Part shown: positions 15,996 through 23,389 of the stretch, piece by piece | Layout: each line of letters opens with the position of its first letter | Numbering within the stretch: the stretch's first letter is position 1 | From: Anaerolineales bacterium | GTDB lineage: Bacteria; Chloroflexota; Anaerolineae; Anaerolineales; E44-bin32 | Length of the DNA stretch: 34,770 nt | Assembly (NCBI GenBank): GCA_016927115.1 | Contig: JAFGNH010000058.1 | Location: 1 to 34,770, forward strand | Direction of reading: 5' to 3' | Translations under genes and position numbers: made by a program | Notes under the pieces: model-generated | What the model saw: the letters and a program-made list of their open reading frames with translations, nothing else | Told to the model about the DNA's origin: nothing | The model's database searches: none

Positions 15996-16021
15996 ATAGA
16001 CAGAATTCTTATAAATTGCAA
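15993..16021 (-). promoter_or_regulatory. Promoter of the leftward kbaZ-aldolase unit
   Basis: On the minus strand TTGCAA (16021-16016) and a consensus TATAAT (15998-15993) are 17 bases apart. Its -10 box overlaps the -10 box of the rightward promoter, so the two units start from interlocked promoters and RNA polymerase cannot occupy both at once. Confidence 0.7.
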
Positions 16022-16032
16022 AGTTACGATCA

Positions 16033-16815
16033 ATGTTAATCAAAAACGATAATCTACTGAGATACGAAAGACATATACGGATCCGCTCCGTTGTGGAAAA
16101 ACAGGGTCAGGTGACTGTAGCTGAGCTGAGCGAGATGTTTGACGTCAGTGAAGCAACAATCCGTCGCGATCTTGAAGAGCTGGATGGTCTGGGCTGGGTC
16201 CGTCGCACCCATGGCGGCGCCGTCCGTCTCGAACGAGCCGCCCGTGAGCTTCCCATGATCCAGCGGGTACCCGAGCAGCAGGAAGCCAAACAGCGCATCG
16301 GAGCGGCTGCTGCCGGTCTGATAAGCGACGGTCAAACTGTCTTCCTCGGCTCCGGGTCGACAGTCCTTGAAATCGCCCGGACGCTCCCGGAAGGGATTCG
16401 CCTGACGGTAATCACCAACTCCCTCCCTATCATCAACGAACTCGCCCAGCGCGAGCAGATCGAGATGATCGTGATTGGCGGGCAGTTCCGCCAGAGTGAG
16501 CTCTCGATGGTCGGCCACGTCGCCGAACAGGCCATCCTGGAATTCCGTGCTGATTTTGCCTTCATCGGTATGCACGCAGTGGATACTTTCCACGGCTTCA
16601 CCAATGATTACCTGCCAGAAACAATGACGGATCGTGCCATTATCCAGATCGCCCACCAGGTGGTTGTTGTTGCTGACCATACCAAGTTCGGACGGGTCAG
16701 CTCAGTTCTGGTTGCCCCTTTGACTTCTGCAAAAACGATTATTACGGATAAAGAGCTTCCTGATGATACTGTCCAGGAGCTCCGGGATGTCGGCCTGGAC
16801 TTGATTCTTGTGTGA
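16033..16815 (+). CDS. DeoR-family transcriptional regulator of sugar metabolism
   Basis: A 260-residue repressor-type protein. The N-terminal winged helix-turn-helix (about 12-68) shows RIRSVVEKQGQVTVAELSEM, VSEATIRRDLEELDGLGWVRRTHGGAV, the DeoR signature. The C-terminal DeoRC sugar-phosphate sensor domain shows GAAAAGLISDGQTVFLGSGST, VITNSLPIINEL, IGGQFR and FAFIGMHAVD. Regulators of this family such as AgaR, LacR and GatR sense phosphorylated sugars of tagatose and galactosamine pathways, which matches the genes around it. The gene heads the rightward operon and lies against the interlocked promoters, so it likely controls both arms. Its Shine-Dalgarno sequence is weak. A perfect 9-bp hairpin spans its stop codon. 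Confidence 0.92.
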   Translation: MLIKNDNLLRYERHIRIRSVVEKQGQVTVAELSEMFDVSEATIRRDLEELDGLGWVRRTHGGAVRLERAARELPMIQRVPEQQEAKQRIGAAAAGLISDGQTVFLGSGSTVLEIARTLPEGIRLTVITNSLPIINELAQREQIEMIVIGGQFRQSELSMVGHVAEQAILEFRADFAFIGMHAVDTFHGFTNDYLPETMTDRAIIQIAHQVVVVADHTKFGRVSSVLVAPLTSAKTIITDKELPDDTVQELRDVGLDLILV

Positions 16816-16833
16816 GCCGGATCCATCCGGCTC
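16814..16833 (+). other. Hairpin at the deoR stop, before the amidohydrolase ribosome binding site
   Basis: GAGCCGGAT (16814-16822) and ATCCGGCTC (16825-16833) form a perfect 9-bp stem with a CC loop. The AGGAG of the next gene begins at 16834, directly after it, and there is no T tract. It is more likely an mRNA stability or translation-tuning element than a terminator. Confidence 0.6.
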
Positions 16834-16843
16834 AGGAGTAATA

Positions 16844-17890
16844 ATGCCTTCAATCCGGGAAAGCGAACCTGTCCCCCAGCTTGTTACGGCACATACCCGG
16901 GTACCGCAGCCGCGCTTCCCTGTGATCGATATGCACAACCACCTGGGGCATACTTTCGGCGGCGGCTGGATCGACCGGCCGCTCACCCAACTGCTCGACC
17001 AGATGGATCAGGCCGGAGTCCGGATCCTGGTGGATCTTGATGGCGGCTGGGGCGAATCAATCCTCCAGCAGCATCTGGATGCCTTTAAGTATCACTCCCC
17101 CGAACGATTTTTTCACTTTGGTGGCGTTGACTGGGATCGCTGGCCGGAAATGGGCAGCCGATTCCCTGGTTGGGCAGCAGACAGGATCCGACAGCAGGCT
17201 GCCTGGGGTGCGCAGGGGCTGAAAATCTGGAAGAACCTCGGCCTTCACGTTCGCGATGAGCAGGGAACCCTTGTCCCCGTTGACGATCCACGGCTGGACC
17301 CGATCTGGCAGCAGGCTGCTGAGCTGAATATTCCGGTAACAATCCACTGCGCCGATCCGGTCGCGTTTTTCCAGCCGCTGGACAATACAAATGAGAGGCT
17401 GGAAGAGCTGGCACGCCACCCGGACTGGCATTTCCCACACCCGCCCTTCCCCATTTTTGATACTCTCATCCACCAATTTGAGCGCCTTGTGCTGCGCCAC
17501 CCAAACACCACTTTCATCGGTGCCCACGTCGCCGGGTATGCTGAAAACCTCGGTTGGGTTGCCGATCTGCTGGACCGTGCTCCCAATCTCTATATCGATA
17601 TCAGCGCCCGTACCGCCGAACTGGGCCGCCAGCCTTACACCACCCGAAAATTTTTCCTGGACTATGCAAAACGCATCCTGTTTGGCCTGGACAACCCGGT
17701 AAACCCGGATGACTACGCTCTTGTCTACCGTTTTCTGGAAAGTACAGATGAATACTTCCCCTATTCACTCGAACCGATCCCGCCCCAGGGACACTGGTAT
17801 ATTTACGGTTTATATCTCCCCGAACCTGTCCTTGAGAAAGTGTACCGTTCCAATGCACTTGCCATGTGCACAGGAGAAAAGGTTAATTGA
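16844..17890 (+). CDS. Amidohydrolase-related TIM-barrel metal-dependent hydrolase
   Basis: A 348-residue protein of the amidohydrolase-2 group. Metal ligands are recognisable: VIDMHNHLG (HxH motif after strand 1), GLKIWKNLG (possible bridging Lys), PVTIHCADP (His after strand 5), TFIGAHVAG (His after strand 6) and ILFGLDNP (Asp after strand 8). The ATG used lies after AGGAG; a TTG frame begins earlier but overlaps deoR. Members of this group act as lactonases, decarboxylases or amide hydrolases. The sequence does not show the NagA/AgaA-type deacetylase pattern, so deacetylation of N-acetylgalactosamine phosphate is only a hypothesis from context. Its stop overlaps the start of the SIS gene (TGATG), tying it to the sugar pathway. 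Confidence 0.75.
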   Translation: MPSIRESEPVPQLVTAHTRVPQPRFPVIDMHNHLGHTFGGGWIDRPLTQLLDQMDQAGVRILVDLDGGWGESILQQHLDAFKYHSPERFFHFGGVDWDRWPEMGSRFPGWAADRIRQQAAWGAQGLKIWKNLGLHVRDEQGTLVPVDDPRLDPIWQQAAELNIPVTIHCADPVAFFQPLDNTNERLEELARHPDWHFPHPPFPIFDTLIHQFERLVLRHPNTTFIGAHVAGYAENLGWVADLLDRAPNLYIDISARTAELGRQPYTTRKFFLDYAKRILFGLDNPVNPDDYALVYRFLESTDEYFPYSLEPIPPQGHWYIYGLYLPEPVLEKVYRSNALAMCTGEKVN

Positions 17891-18945
17891 TGGTATCCAC
17901 ACACAATACGTATACTGAAATAAAAAGTTCCCCCACTGTCTGGGAGCAGACGCTTACGAATTTCCTGCAAAAAAAATCCGAACTGGAATCTTTTCTGCGT
18001 CAGGATTCCTTCGACCAGGTGCTGTTCACCGGCTGCGGCTCTACTCACTACCTTTCCCAGACTGCCGCCGCACTTTTTCAGAATACCACACGGGTGCCTT
18101 CCAGCGCGCATCCCTCATCAGAGATCTGGATCTATCCCGACCAGATTCTTAATCCTGGCGGAAAGAAACTCCTGGTTGCCATTTCCCGCTCGGCTGAGAC
18201 CTCAGAGACGATCGAGGCCGTCCACACCTTCCGCAAGTACAACCAGGGCAAGGTGCTGGTGATCACCAACTACCCCGGCCGCGCCCTTGCACAGCTGGCG
18301 GATTTTCTGCTCGCCGCACCTGCAGGCCAGGAGCAAAGTGTCGCACAGACACGTTCGTTCAGCAGCATGCTATTGCTGGCACAGCTTCTCGCTGGAACTG
18401 CTGCCGGGCTCGCTATCCCGGATACCGTTCTTCAACTCCCACAACTCTGCCAGAACCTTTTTGACGAGCAGGAAACGAAGGTGCTTTCTCTTGCTGAGGA
18501 TTCTTCCCTGGAGAATTTCTTCTTCCTCGGCGGCGGCCCGCTATACGGCATAGCATCGGAAGCTATGCTCAAGATGAAGGAGATGTCGCTCTCCCACAGC
18601 GAAGCTTTCCACCCGCTTGAGTTCCGCCATGGACCCATGTCCATGGTCGACCCTCGGGCACTGGTTATTGGATTGCTCTCACAACCCGGCTTCATTCTCG
18701 AACAGGCCGTACTGCGCGATATGGCTGCACTCAAGGGAAAGCTGCTTGCCATCGGCACAGCCGCGCTGCCTTCCGATCATCCCGCTGTAGAAAACCAGAT
18801 AATCCTGCCGCCGGATCTTCCCGACTGGATGAAGCCGGTGCTGTATCTTCCAATGCTTCAACTGCTTGCTTACCATCGTGCCGTCTACCGCGGCCAGAAT
18901 CCCGACCAGCCGGTTAACCTGGAAGCCGTTGTCCGGCTTGAATAA
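17890..18945 (+). CDS. Double-SIS sugar-phosphate isomerase/deaminase, AgaS/NagB-II-like
   Basis: A 351-residue protein with two SIS domains (about 30-170 and 200-340). Domain 1 contains LFTGCGSTHYLSQ and VAISRSAETSETIEAV, the phosphate-binding Ser/Thr loops. Domain 2 contains FLGGGPLYGIASEAMLKMKEMS and SHSEAFHPLEFRHGPMSMV, which resembles the isomerase half of GlmS and the NagB-II, FrlB and AgaS deaminases. No glutaminase domain is present. AgaS converts galactosamine-6-phosphate to tagatose-6-phosphate plus ammonia; with tagatose-type aldolase genes nearby this is the favoured reaction. Glucosamine-6-phosphate or a fructosamine phosphate are alternatives. The ATG overlaps the amidohydrolase stop; a TTG one codon earlier is unlikely. 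Confidence 0.82.
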   Translation: MVSTHNTYTEIKSSPTVWEQTLTNFLQKKSELESFLRQDSFDQVLFTGCGSTHYLSQTAAALFQNTTRVPSSAHPSSEIWIYPDQILNPGGKKLLVAISRSAETSETIEAVHTFRKYNQGKVLVITNYPGRALAQLADFLLAAPAGQEQSVAQTRSFSSMLLLAQLLAGTAAGLAIPDTVLQLPQLCQNLFDEQETKVLSLAEDSSLENFFFLGGGPLYGIASEAMLKMKEMSLSHSEAFHPLEFRHGPMSMVDPRALVIGLLSQPGFILEQAVLRDMAALKGKLLAIGTAALPSDHPAVENQIILPPDLPDWMKPVLYLPMLQLLAYHRAVYRGQNPDQPVNLEAVVRLE

Positions 18946-19079
18946 CGCAGAAAACTGCTGAACAAATGAACCTTCGTGCAGGAAAGGAGGAAAGAAGACC
19001 GGTACGTTGTTTGAATAATGTTCCGTACAGATCTGACCTCAGAGGTTTCAGTCAGACCAGAAACAGATTGGAGATTCCG
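18946..19079 (+). promoter_or_regulatory. Leader before the binding-protein gene with two short inverted repeats
   Basis: GTACG (19002-19006) and CGTAC (19024-19028), and TCTGAC (19032-19037) and GTCAGA (19051-19056), form two adjacent dyads. They could be a regulator operator or RNA structure boosting the binding-protein gene. No clear -35/-10 pair was found. GGAG lies 6 bases before the ATG at 19080. Confidence 0.3.
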
Positions 19080-20378
19080 ATGCAAAAACAACCCTTCCTA
19101 TTGATAACCGGCTTATTGGCAATCAGCCTGGTTCTTTCCGCTTGCGGCGGTACAACTGCTCCCGCTGAATCTGAAGCAGTTACGCTGCGAGTCTGGACGC
19201 ATCAGAACGATGCCTTTAATGACGGGCTCGAAACTCTTGCTGATTCCTATATGGCAGACCACCCTGGTGTTACTATCACCTTCGAGACTTTCGATTATGA
19301 CACCTACATCCAGACACTGCAGACAGCACTGCCTGCCGGTACCGAAGCCGATATCCTTCAGATGTTCGGTTCCTGGGTGTGCAGCTACGCCGAAGGCGGC
19401 AACCTGGCAGCAGTGCCGGATTCAGTCCTGTCGCTGTCCGATGCACAGGAACAGGTTTTCGAAGCACAAATAGCTGGCTATATCTGTGATGAAACCCTCT
19501 ACGGCGTCCCTCAGGAGTTCAATATCGAGTACGGCGCTACGCTGGTGAACACAGCTATCGCTGAAGAAGTCGGCCTGACAGATATCACCGCCGGCTGGGA
19601 AACCTGGGACGATTTAACCGCGGATGCGGTCCGGATGGCGGTTGTTCAGGACGGTGTTATGACCCGGGCCGGCTATCACTTTACCGCTTCCGATGCCATC
19701 CCCGCCACTTTCTACTCGCTTATACTGCAGTTCGGCGGCCAGTACCTCACCGAAGATGGTTTCCGGGTGAACACACCTGAGGGCAAACAGGCACTTGAAA
19801 TGATGGTCTCCCTTGTAGAGGCCGGTGTAGTAGACCCGGTGCTGTATAACGATGAATCAAACTGGGTCGGCGATTCCTTCTTCGAGGAAACCAGCGCCAT
19901 GGGGCTTGTCGGCCCCTGGGTTGTTCCTGAATACGCCGGGGACTTCCCGGATGTAGTGGAAGTAACTGAATATGTAGCTCTGCCGTGGGCAGGGAGCACT
20001 CAGGCGTTTATCGCATCATCCGGCTGGGGTCTTGCTGTTTCATCCAACAGCCCCGCCCAGGAAGCCGCCTGGGACTTTGTGAAATACGTCGCTCTCGATG
20101 CAAACAACGCTACCCAGTGGAATCTGGCTTCCGGCACCCTGCCGGCTCTGAAAGCGAATGCGTCCGGCGCGAACGCAGATTCACTTGTGGCAGAGTTCCC
20201 GCATTTCGGGCCGTTCCTTGAGATCCTTGAATATGCTCAGCATGAAGGCCACTTCCCGGACAGGGACCTGGTCTGGTATGACATCACGTACCCCCGCATC
20301 ATCAACTGCCTGCAGGGGAATGCCACCGTCGATGAAACGCTTGAACTTCTCGAACGCGAGGTAAACGAATCCTTCTGA
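19080..20378 (+). CDS. Sugar ABC transporter substrate-binding lipoprotein
   Basis: A 432-residue family 1 extracellular solute-binding protein. A signal peptide (MQKQPFLLITGLLAISLVLSAC) ends in lipobox LSAC with Cys22 as the lipidated residue. The mature part begins with a short Thr/Ala/Glu linker, then VTLRVWTHQNDAF, typical of CUT1 sugar-binding proteins; EFNIEYGATLVNTAIAEE, MGLVGPWVVPE and SGWGLAVSSNSPAQEAAWDFVKYV are further family blocks. An earlier in-frame ATG at 18966 would bury the signal peptide and is rejected. It is followed by the permease genes and, with the extracellular polygalactosaminidase gene downstream, probably binds short galactosamine-containing oligosaccharides. Substrate is inferred only. 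Confidence 0.92.
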   Translation: MQKQPFLLITGLLAISLVLSACGGTTAPAESEAVTLRVWTHQNDAFNDGLETLADSYMADHPGVTITFETFDYDTYIQTLQTALPAGTEADILQMFGSWVCSYAEGGNLAAVPDSVLSLSDAQEQVFEAQIAGYICDETLYGVPQEFNIEYGATLVNTAIAEEVGLTDITAGWETWDDLTADAVRMAVVQDGVMTRAGYHFTASDAIPATFYSLILQFGGQYLTEDGFRVNTPEGKQALEMMVSLVEAGVVDPVLYNDESNWVGDSFFEETSAMGLVGPWVVPEYAGDFPDVVEVTEYVALPWAGSTQAFIASSGWGLAVSSNSPAQEAAWDFVKYVALDANNATQWNLASGTLPALKANASGANADSLVAEFPHFGPFLEILEYAQHEGHFPDRDLVWYDITYPRIINCLQGNATVDETLELLEREVNESF

Positions 20379-20388
20379 AAAGCAGAGA

Positions 20389-20420
20389 GCCGGGGGAGGG
20401 ACTTCTGTCCCTCTCCCGGC
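20389..20420 (+). other. Strong hairpin between binding-protein and permease genes
   Basis: A 14-bp stem (20389-20402 with 20407-20420, one G-U pair) and a TTCT loop lie 10 bases after the binding-protein stop. No T tract follows. Such stems commonly protect the binding-protein mRNA from 3' decay, giving more binding protein than permease. Confidence 0.75.
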
Positions 20421-20466
20421 CCAGCCTTGTAGTATTGTAAGGCATGGACACGGAAAGGAAAATGGT

Positions 20467-21486
20467 ATGACCGCAGCTTCCAATGCACCTCCCTCCTCTC
20501 TTCTTCGCAGACTCTTCACGCGCCGTCAGAGCCGAGAAGCTGCTCAGAAACGATTCATCGGCACGACGGTTACCCCGCTTGTTCTGTACATGGCATTTTT
20601 CACCCTCTTTCCTCTCGTTTGGGGGTTTTCTCTGGCCTTCTTTGAGTACAGTGCCCGTCGGGCAGGCAGCTCCATTCTGGGACTGGGCAGGGACAATCCA
20701 TTTATCGGCCTCGGTCACTTCAGGAACATGCTCAACTTCTCACCCGATGCACCACTTGAAGTCCGCCAGTTCCATCTCAGCATCAAGACTACGCTGATAT
20801 TCGCCTTCGTGGTTCTGCCGCTGAACCTGATACTGACCCTTCCCCTGGCCGTATTGATCGAATCGGTCCATCAGAAAGCAAAGGGAATCTTCCGCACTAT
20901 CTTTTTCCTGCCCGTACTTGCGCCATCCGTCGGCGTTGGTATCATGTGGGGCTACATTTTCCATCCGCAGCGCGGCCTGCTGAATGGAATCCTTTCCATG
21001 CTGCAGGGCAAACTTGTCGGAATAAGCTACACCGGCGACCCGACTCTGTTCCTTCTCGGCATCCCGGTCCCCTTGATTGCTGTCATTATTGCCTATGTCT
21101 GGCAGGACCTGGGGTATAACCTCGTGATCTTCATCGCCGCACTCCAGGGTATTCCAGAAAGCATCAAAGATGCCGCCCGTATCGACGGCGTGAACGGCTG
21201 GCAGATGTTCCGTTTCATCACTGTCCCCCTGCTCAAACCAACTGTTCTGCTTGCAGCAGTTCTCACCATGATTTCGTCGTTTACCGTCTTCGATATCATC
21301 CAGGTTATGAATCAGGACGGCGGGCCGCAGGACCTCACCCGCGTGATGGTGCTGGACATATATTTCAACGCCTTCCGCTACCAGCGTATGGGCTGGGCAG
21401 CTGCTGTATCCATCGTCCTTTTCCTGCTTGTTTTTTCCATTTCCCTGATCCAGACCCGCCTGCTGCGAACGGAATGGGAGTATTGA
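20467..21486 (+). CDS. Sugar ABC transporter permease, MalF/UgpA type
   Basis: A 339-residue integral membrane subunit with about six membrane helices and a cytoplasmic N-terminus of about 35 residues. The EAA loop that contacts the ATPase is IPESIKDAARIDGVNGWQ, followed by FRFITVPLLKP. The preceding AAAGGAAAA serves as ribosome binding site. It pairs with the next permease. No ATP-binding subunit gene lies in this cluster, as is common for CUT1 importers energised by a shared MsmX/UgpC-type ATPase. Confidence 0.93.
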   Translation: MTAASNAPPSSLLRRLFTRRQSREAAQKRFIGTTVTPLVLYMAFFTLFPLVWGFSLAFFEYSARRAGSSILGLGRDNPFIGLGHFRNMLNFSPDAPLEVRQFHLSIKTTLIFAFVVLPLNLILTLPLAVLIESVHQKAKGIFRTIFFLPVLAPSVGVGIMWGYIFHPQRGLLNGILSMLQGKLVGISYTGDPTLFLLGIPVPLIAVIIAYVWQDLGYNLVIFIAALQGIPESIKDAARIDGVNGWQMFRFITVPLLKPTVLLAAVLTMISSFTVFDIIQVMNQDGGPQDLTRVMVLDIYFNAFRYQRMGWAAAVSIVLFLLVFSISLIQTRLLRTEWEY

Positions 21487-21488
21487 CC

Positions 21489-22388
21489 ATGACTGAATCC
21501 ACACTTCCTGTAACAACTGACTCCGGGCTTCCTCAAGCAAACCTTCCCGGCCCGCCTGTCAGGAAAGGATTTCTCCGATCCCTGCGCCCGGCTTACCTGA
21601 TCCTTATCCCGGCCAGCGTGGTTACCCTCCTTCCCTTTATCTGGATGATCCTGGGTTCATTCAAGACCGGGCGCGAAATCCGCCAGGTCCCTCCTACATT
21701 TTTCCCGAAGGAGTTCACGTTCGAAAACTACAAAACCATTCTGACTGATGAGGATCTTCCTCTCAGCACCTTCTATCGCAACTCAACCATTATTGCAGCA
21801 ATCAACGTCGTCCAGGTACTTTTTACCAGTTCACTGTTTGGTTACATCTTTGCGAAGTTCAACTTCAAGGGAAAAAATTTCCTGTTCTGGTTTATCATGG
21901 GCACGATGATGATCCCCTTCCAGGTGACCATGATTCCCGGCTACCTTGTCCTCACCAAACTGAAACTTATTAACCGTCTGGGTGCGTTGATCATACCTGC
22001 CGCCATTGATGCCTTCGGGATTTTCCTGTTCCGCCAGTTCTCACTCTCCATACCCAACGAACTGCTCGATGCCGCACGGGTGGACGGCGCATCGGAGTTC
22101 CGGATTTTCCGTTCGATCGTCCTCTACCAGCTTCGTCCGGCATTGGCAACCTTCGGTATGCTGACATTCATGTTCAACTGGAATGCCTACCTGTGGCCGT
22201 TGATTGTGCTTACCGAGGAGAAGGTCCGCACGCTGCCGATCATCCTCAACTGGTACGCCAACCAGCACACCCAGCAGCTTCATCTGACCATGGCCGCATC
22301 GGTTCTCGTCATTCTCCCGGTCTTCATCGTTTTCCTGTTCTCACAGAAATGGATCGTTGAAGGTATCACGCTGACAGGTATGAAGTAG
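21489..22388 (+). CDS. Sugar ABC transporter permease, MalG/UgpE type
   Basis: A 299-residue membrane subunit. After an N-terminal Thr/Pro-rich tail of about 35 residues there are six predicted helices and the EAA loop IPNELLDAARVDGASEF followed by IFRSIVLYQLRPAL. It is the second half of the importer channel. The ATG chosen lies 2 bases after the stop of the first permease and 8 bases after GGGAG; an ATG at 21474 would overlap that gene and lacks a site. The stop is 8 bases before the GH114 start, so the glycosidase is co-transcribed with the importer. Confidence 0.93.
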   Translation: MTESTLPVTTDSGLPQANLPGPPVRKGFLRSLRPAYLILIPASVVTLLPFIWMILGSFKTGREIRQVPPTFFPKEFTFENYKTILTDEDLPLSTFYRNSTIIAAINVVQVLFTSSLFGYIFAKFNFKGKNFLFWFIMGTMMIPFQVTMIPGYLVLTKLKLINRLGALIIPAAIDAFGIFLFRQFSLSIPNELLDAARVDGASEFRIFRSIVLYQLRPALATFGMLTFMFNWNAYLWPLIVLTEEKVRTLPIILNWYANQHTQQLHLTMAASVLVILPVFIVFLFSQKWIVEGITLTGMK

Positions 22389-22396
22389 GTAAATCG

Positions 22397-23377
22397 ATGA
22401 AAATGCAGCTTCTTCTCCTGATTTCTATCCTCCTTCTGATCCCGACAGGATGCAGTCGGATTCCACAGGAGTCGGAAGAATCTGGTGATTCTTCAGACGC
22501 CTCGACCAATGAAAGCGCTCCAGAAACAACCCTCCCAACGGAAACACCTCCTGATTGGGCTTCCGTGAATGATTTCCTCTACCAGCTGCAGGGCGAACGC
22601 CCTGACAGAATCGGTGAAACCGCTTTCGACCTGCTGGTGTTGAGCATCTCCTCCGCCGGAAATTCCTCCGATCGTATCCCGGTACTCAAACACAGCCCGG
22701 GCGGCGAAAAGATAATCCTGTGTTATTTAAGCATCGGCCAGGCCGAGGAGTACCGCTTCTACTGGCAGCCGGAATGGGATGAGGAACCGCCTGCCTGGCT
22801 CGAGGAACCTGATCCCGACTGGCGTGGTGACTACTGGGTTCGTTACTGGGAATCCGGTTGGCAGGAGGTTATCTTCGGCACACCCGACAGCTACCTCGAC
22901 CGCATTATCGAGCTGGGTTACGACGGTGTGTATCTCGATCGGGTCGATGCATACTGGTACTTCGAAGAACAGGGACGTGAAACAGCCGCCCGTGAGATGG
23001 TTGATTTTGTCCTGGCCCTCACTGAATACGCCCGCCAGAAGAAACCCGGCTTCGGTGTGTTCCCGCAGAATGCCGAGGAACTGGGTATCCAGTTTCCAGA
23101 TTATCTTGCAACCGTGACCGGCATCGGCGTGGAAGACCTGTACTACGGCTATCCGCGCGACCACCAGGCCAGCCCGCCGGAATGGACCACAGAGCGTGAG
23201 ACAATTCTCGATACATGGGCAGCCGCCGGCAAGCTTGTCCTCACCATCGACTACACATCTGTTCCCGAACAGATCAGCGATGCTTACGATCGTTCGCGTT
23301 CCCGCGGCTTTATCCCTTACGTCGCCGACCGGGGTCTCGGCCGGCTGCGTATCAATCCGGGTTATGAACCTGACTGA
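22397..23377 (+). CDS. GH114 endo-alpha-1,4-polygalactosaminidase-like lipoprotein
   Basis: A 326-residue secreted lipoprotein. The hydrophobic signal ends LIPTGC with Cys19 as candidate lipid site, followed by a Ser/Glu/Thr-rich linker to about residue 50. The rest is the TM1410/GH114 barrel: ILCYLSIGQAEEYRFYW (107-123), WESGWQEVIFG (151-161), LGYDGVYLDRVDAYWY (163-178, acidic active-site strand), FPQNAEEL (212-219), GVEDLYYGY (234-242) and a late VLTIDYTS. Family members hydrolyse alpha-1,4-linked polygalactosamine, a polymer related to fungal galactosaminogalactan and the bacterial Pel matrix. Placed between permease and GH4 genes, it would act at the cell surface to make importable oligomers. 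Family assignment is firm; activity is inferred. Confidence 0.85.
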   Translation: MKMQLLLLISILLLIPTGCSRIPQESEESGDSSDASTNESAPETTLPTETPPDWASVNDFLYQLQGERPDRIGETAFDLLVLSISSAGNSSDRIPVLKHSPGGEKIILCYLSIGQAEEYRFYWQPEWDEEPPAWLEEPDPDWRGDYWVRYWESGWQEVIFGTPDSYLDRIIELGYDGVYLDRVDAYWYFEEQGRETAAREMVDFVLALTEYARQKKPGFGVFPQNAEELGIQFPDYLATVTGIGVEDLYYGYPRDHQASPPEWTTERETILDTWAAAGKLVLTIDYTSVPEQISDAYDRSRSRGFIPYVADRGLGRLRINPGYEPD

Positions 23378-23389
23378 AGGAGATTTCTG

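Noticed and set aside
15825-16043. 72-residue minus-strand frame between the divergent promoters
   Set aside because: Its start lies upstream of the predicted transcription start for that strand, and it covers both promoters; it has no family resemblance.
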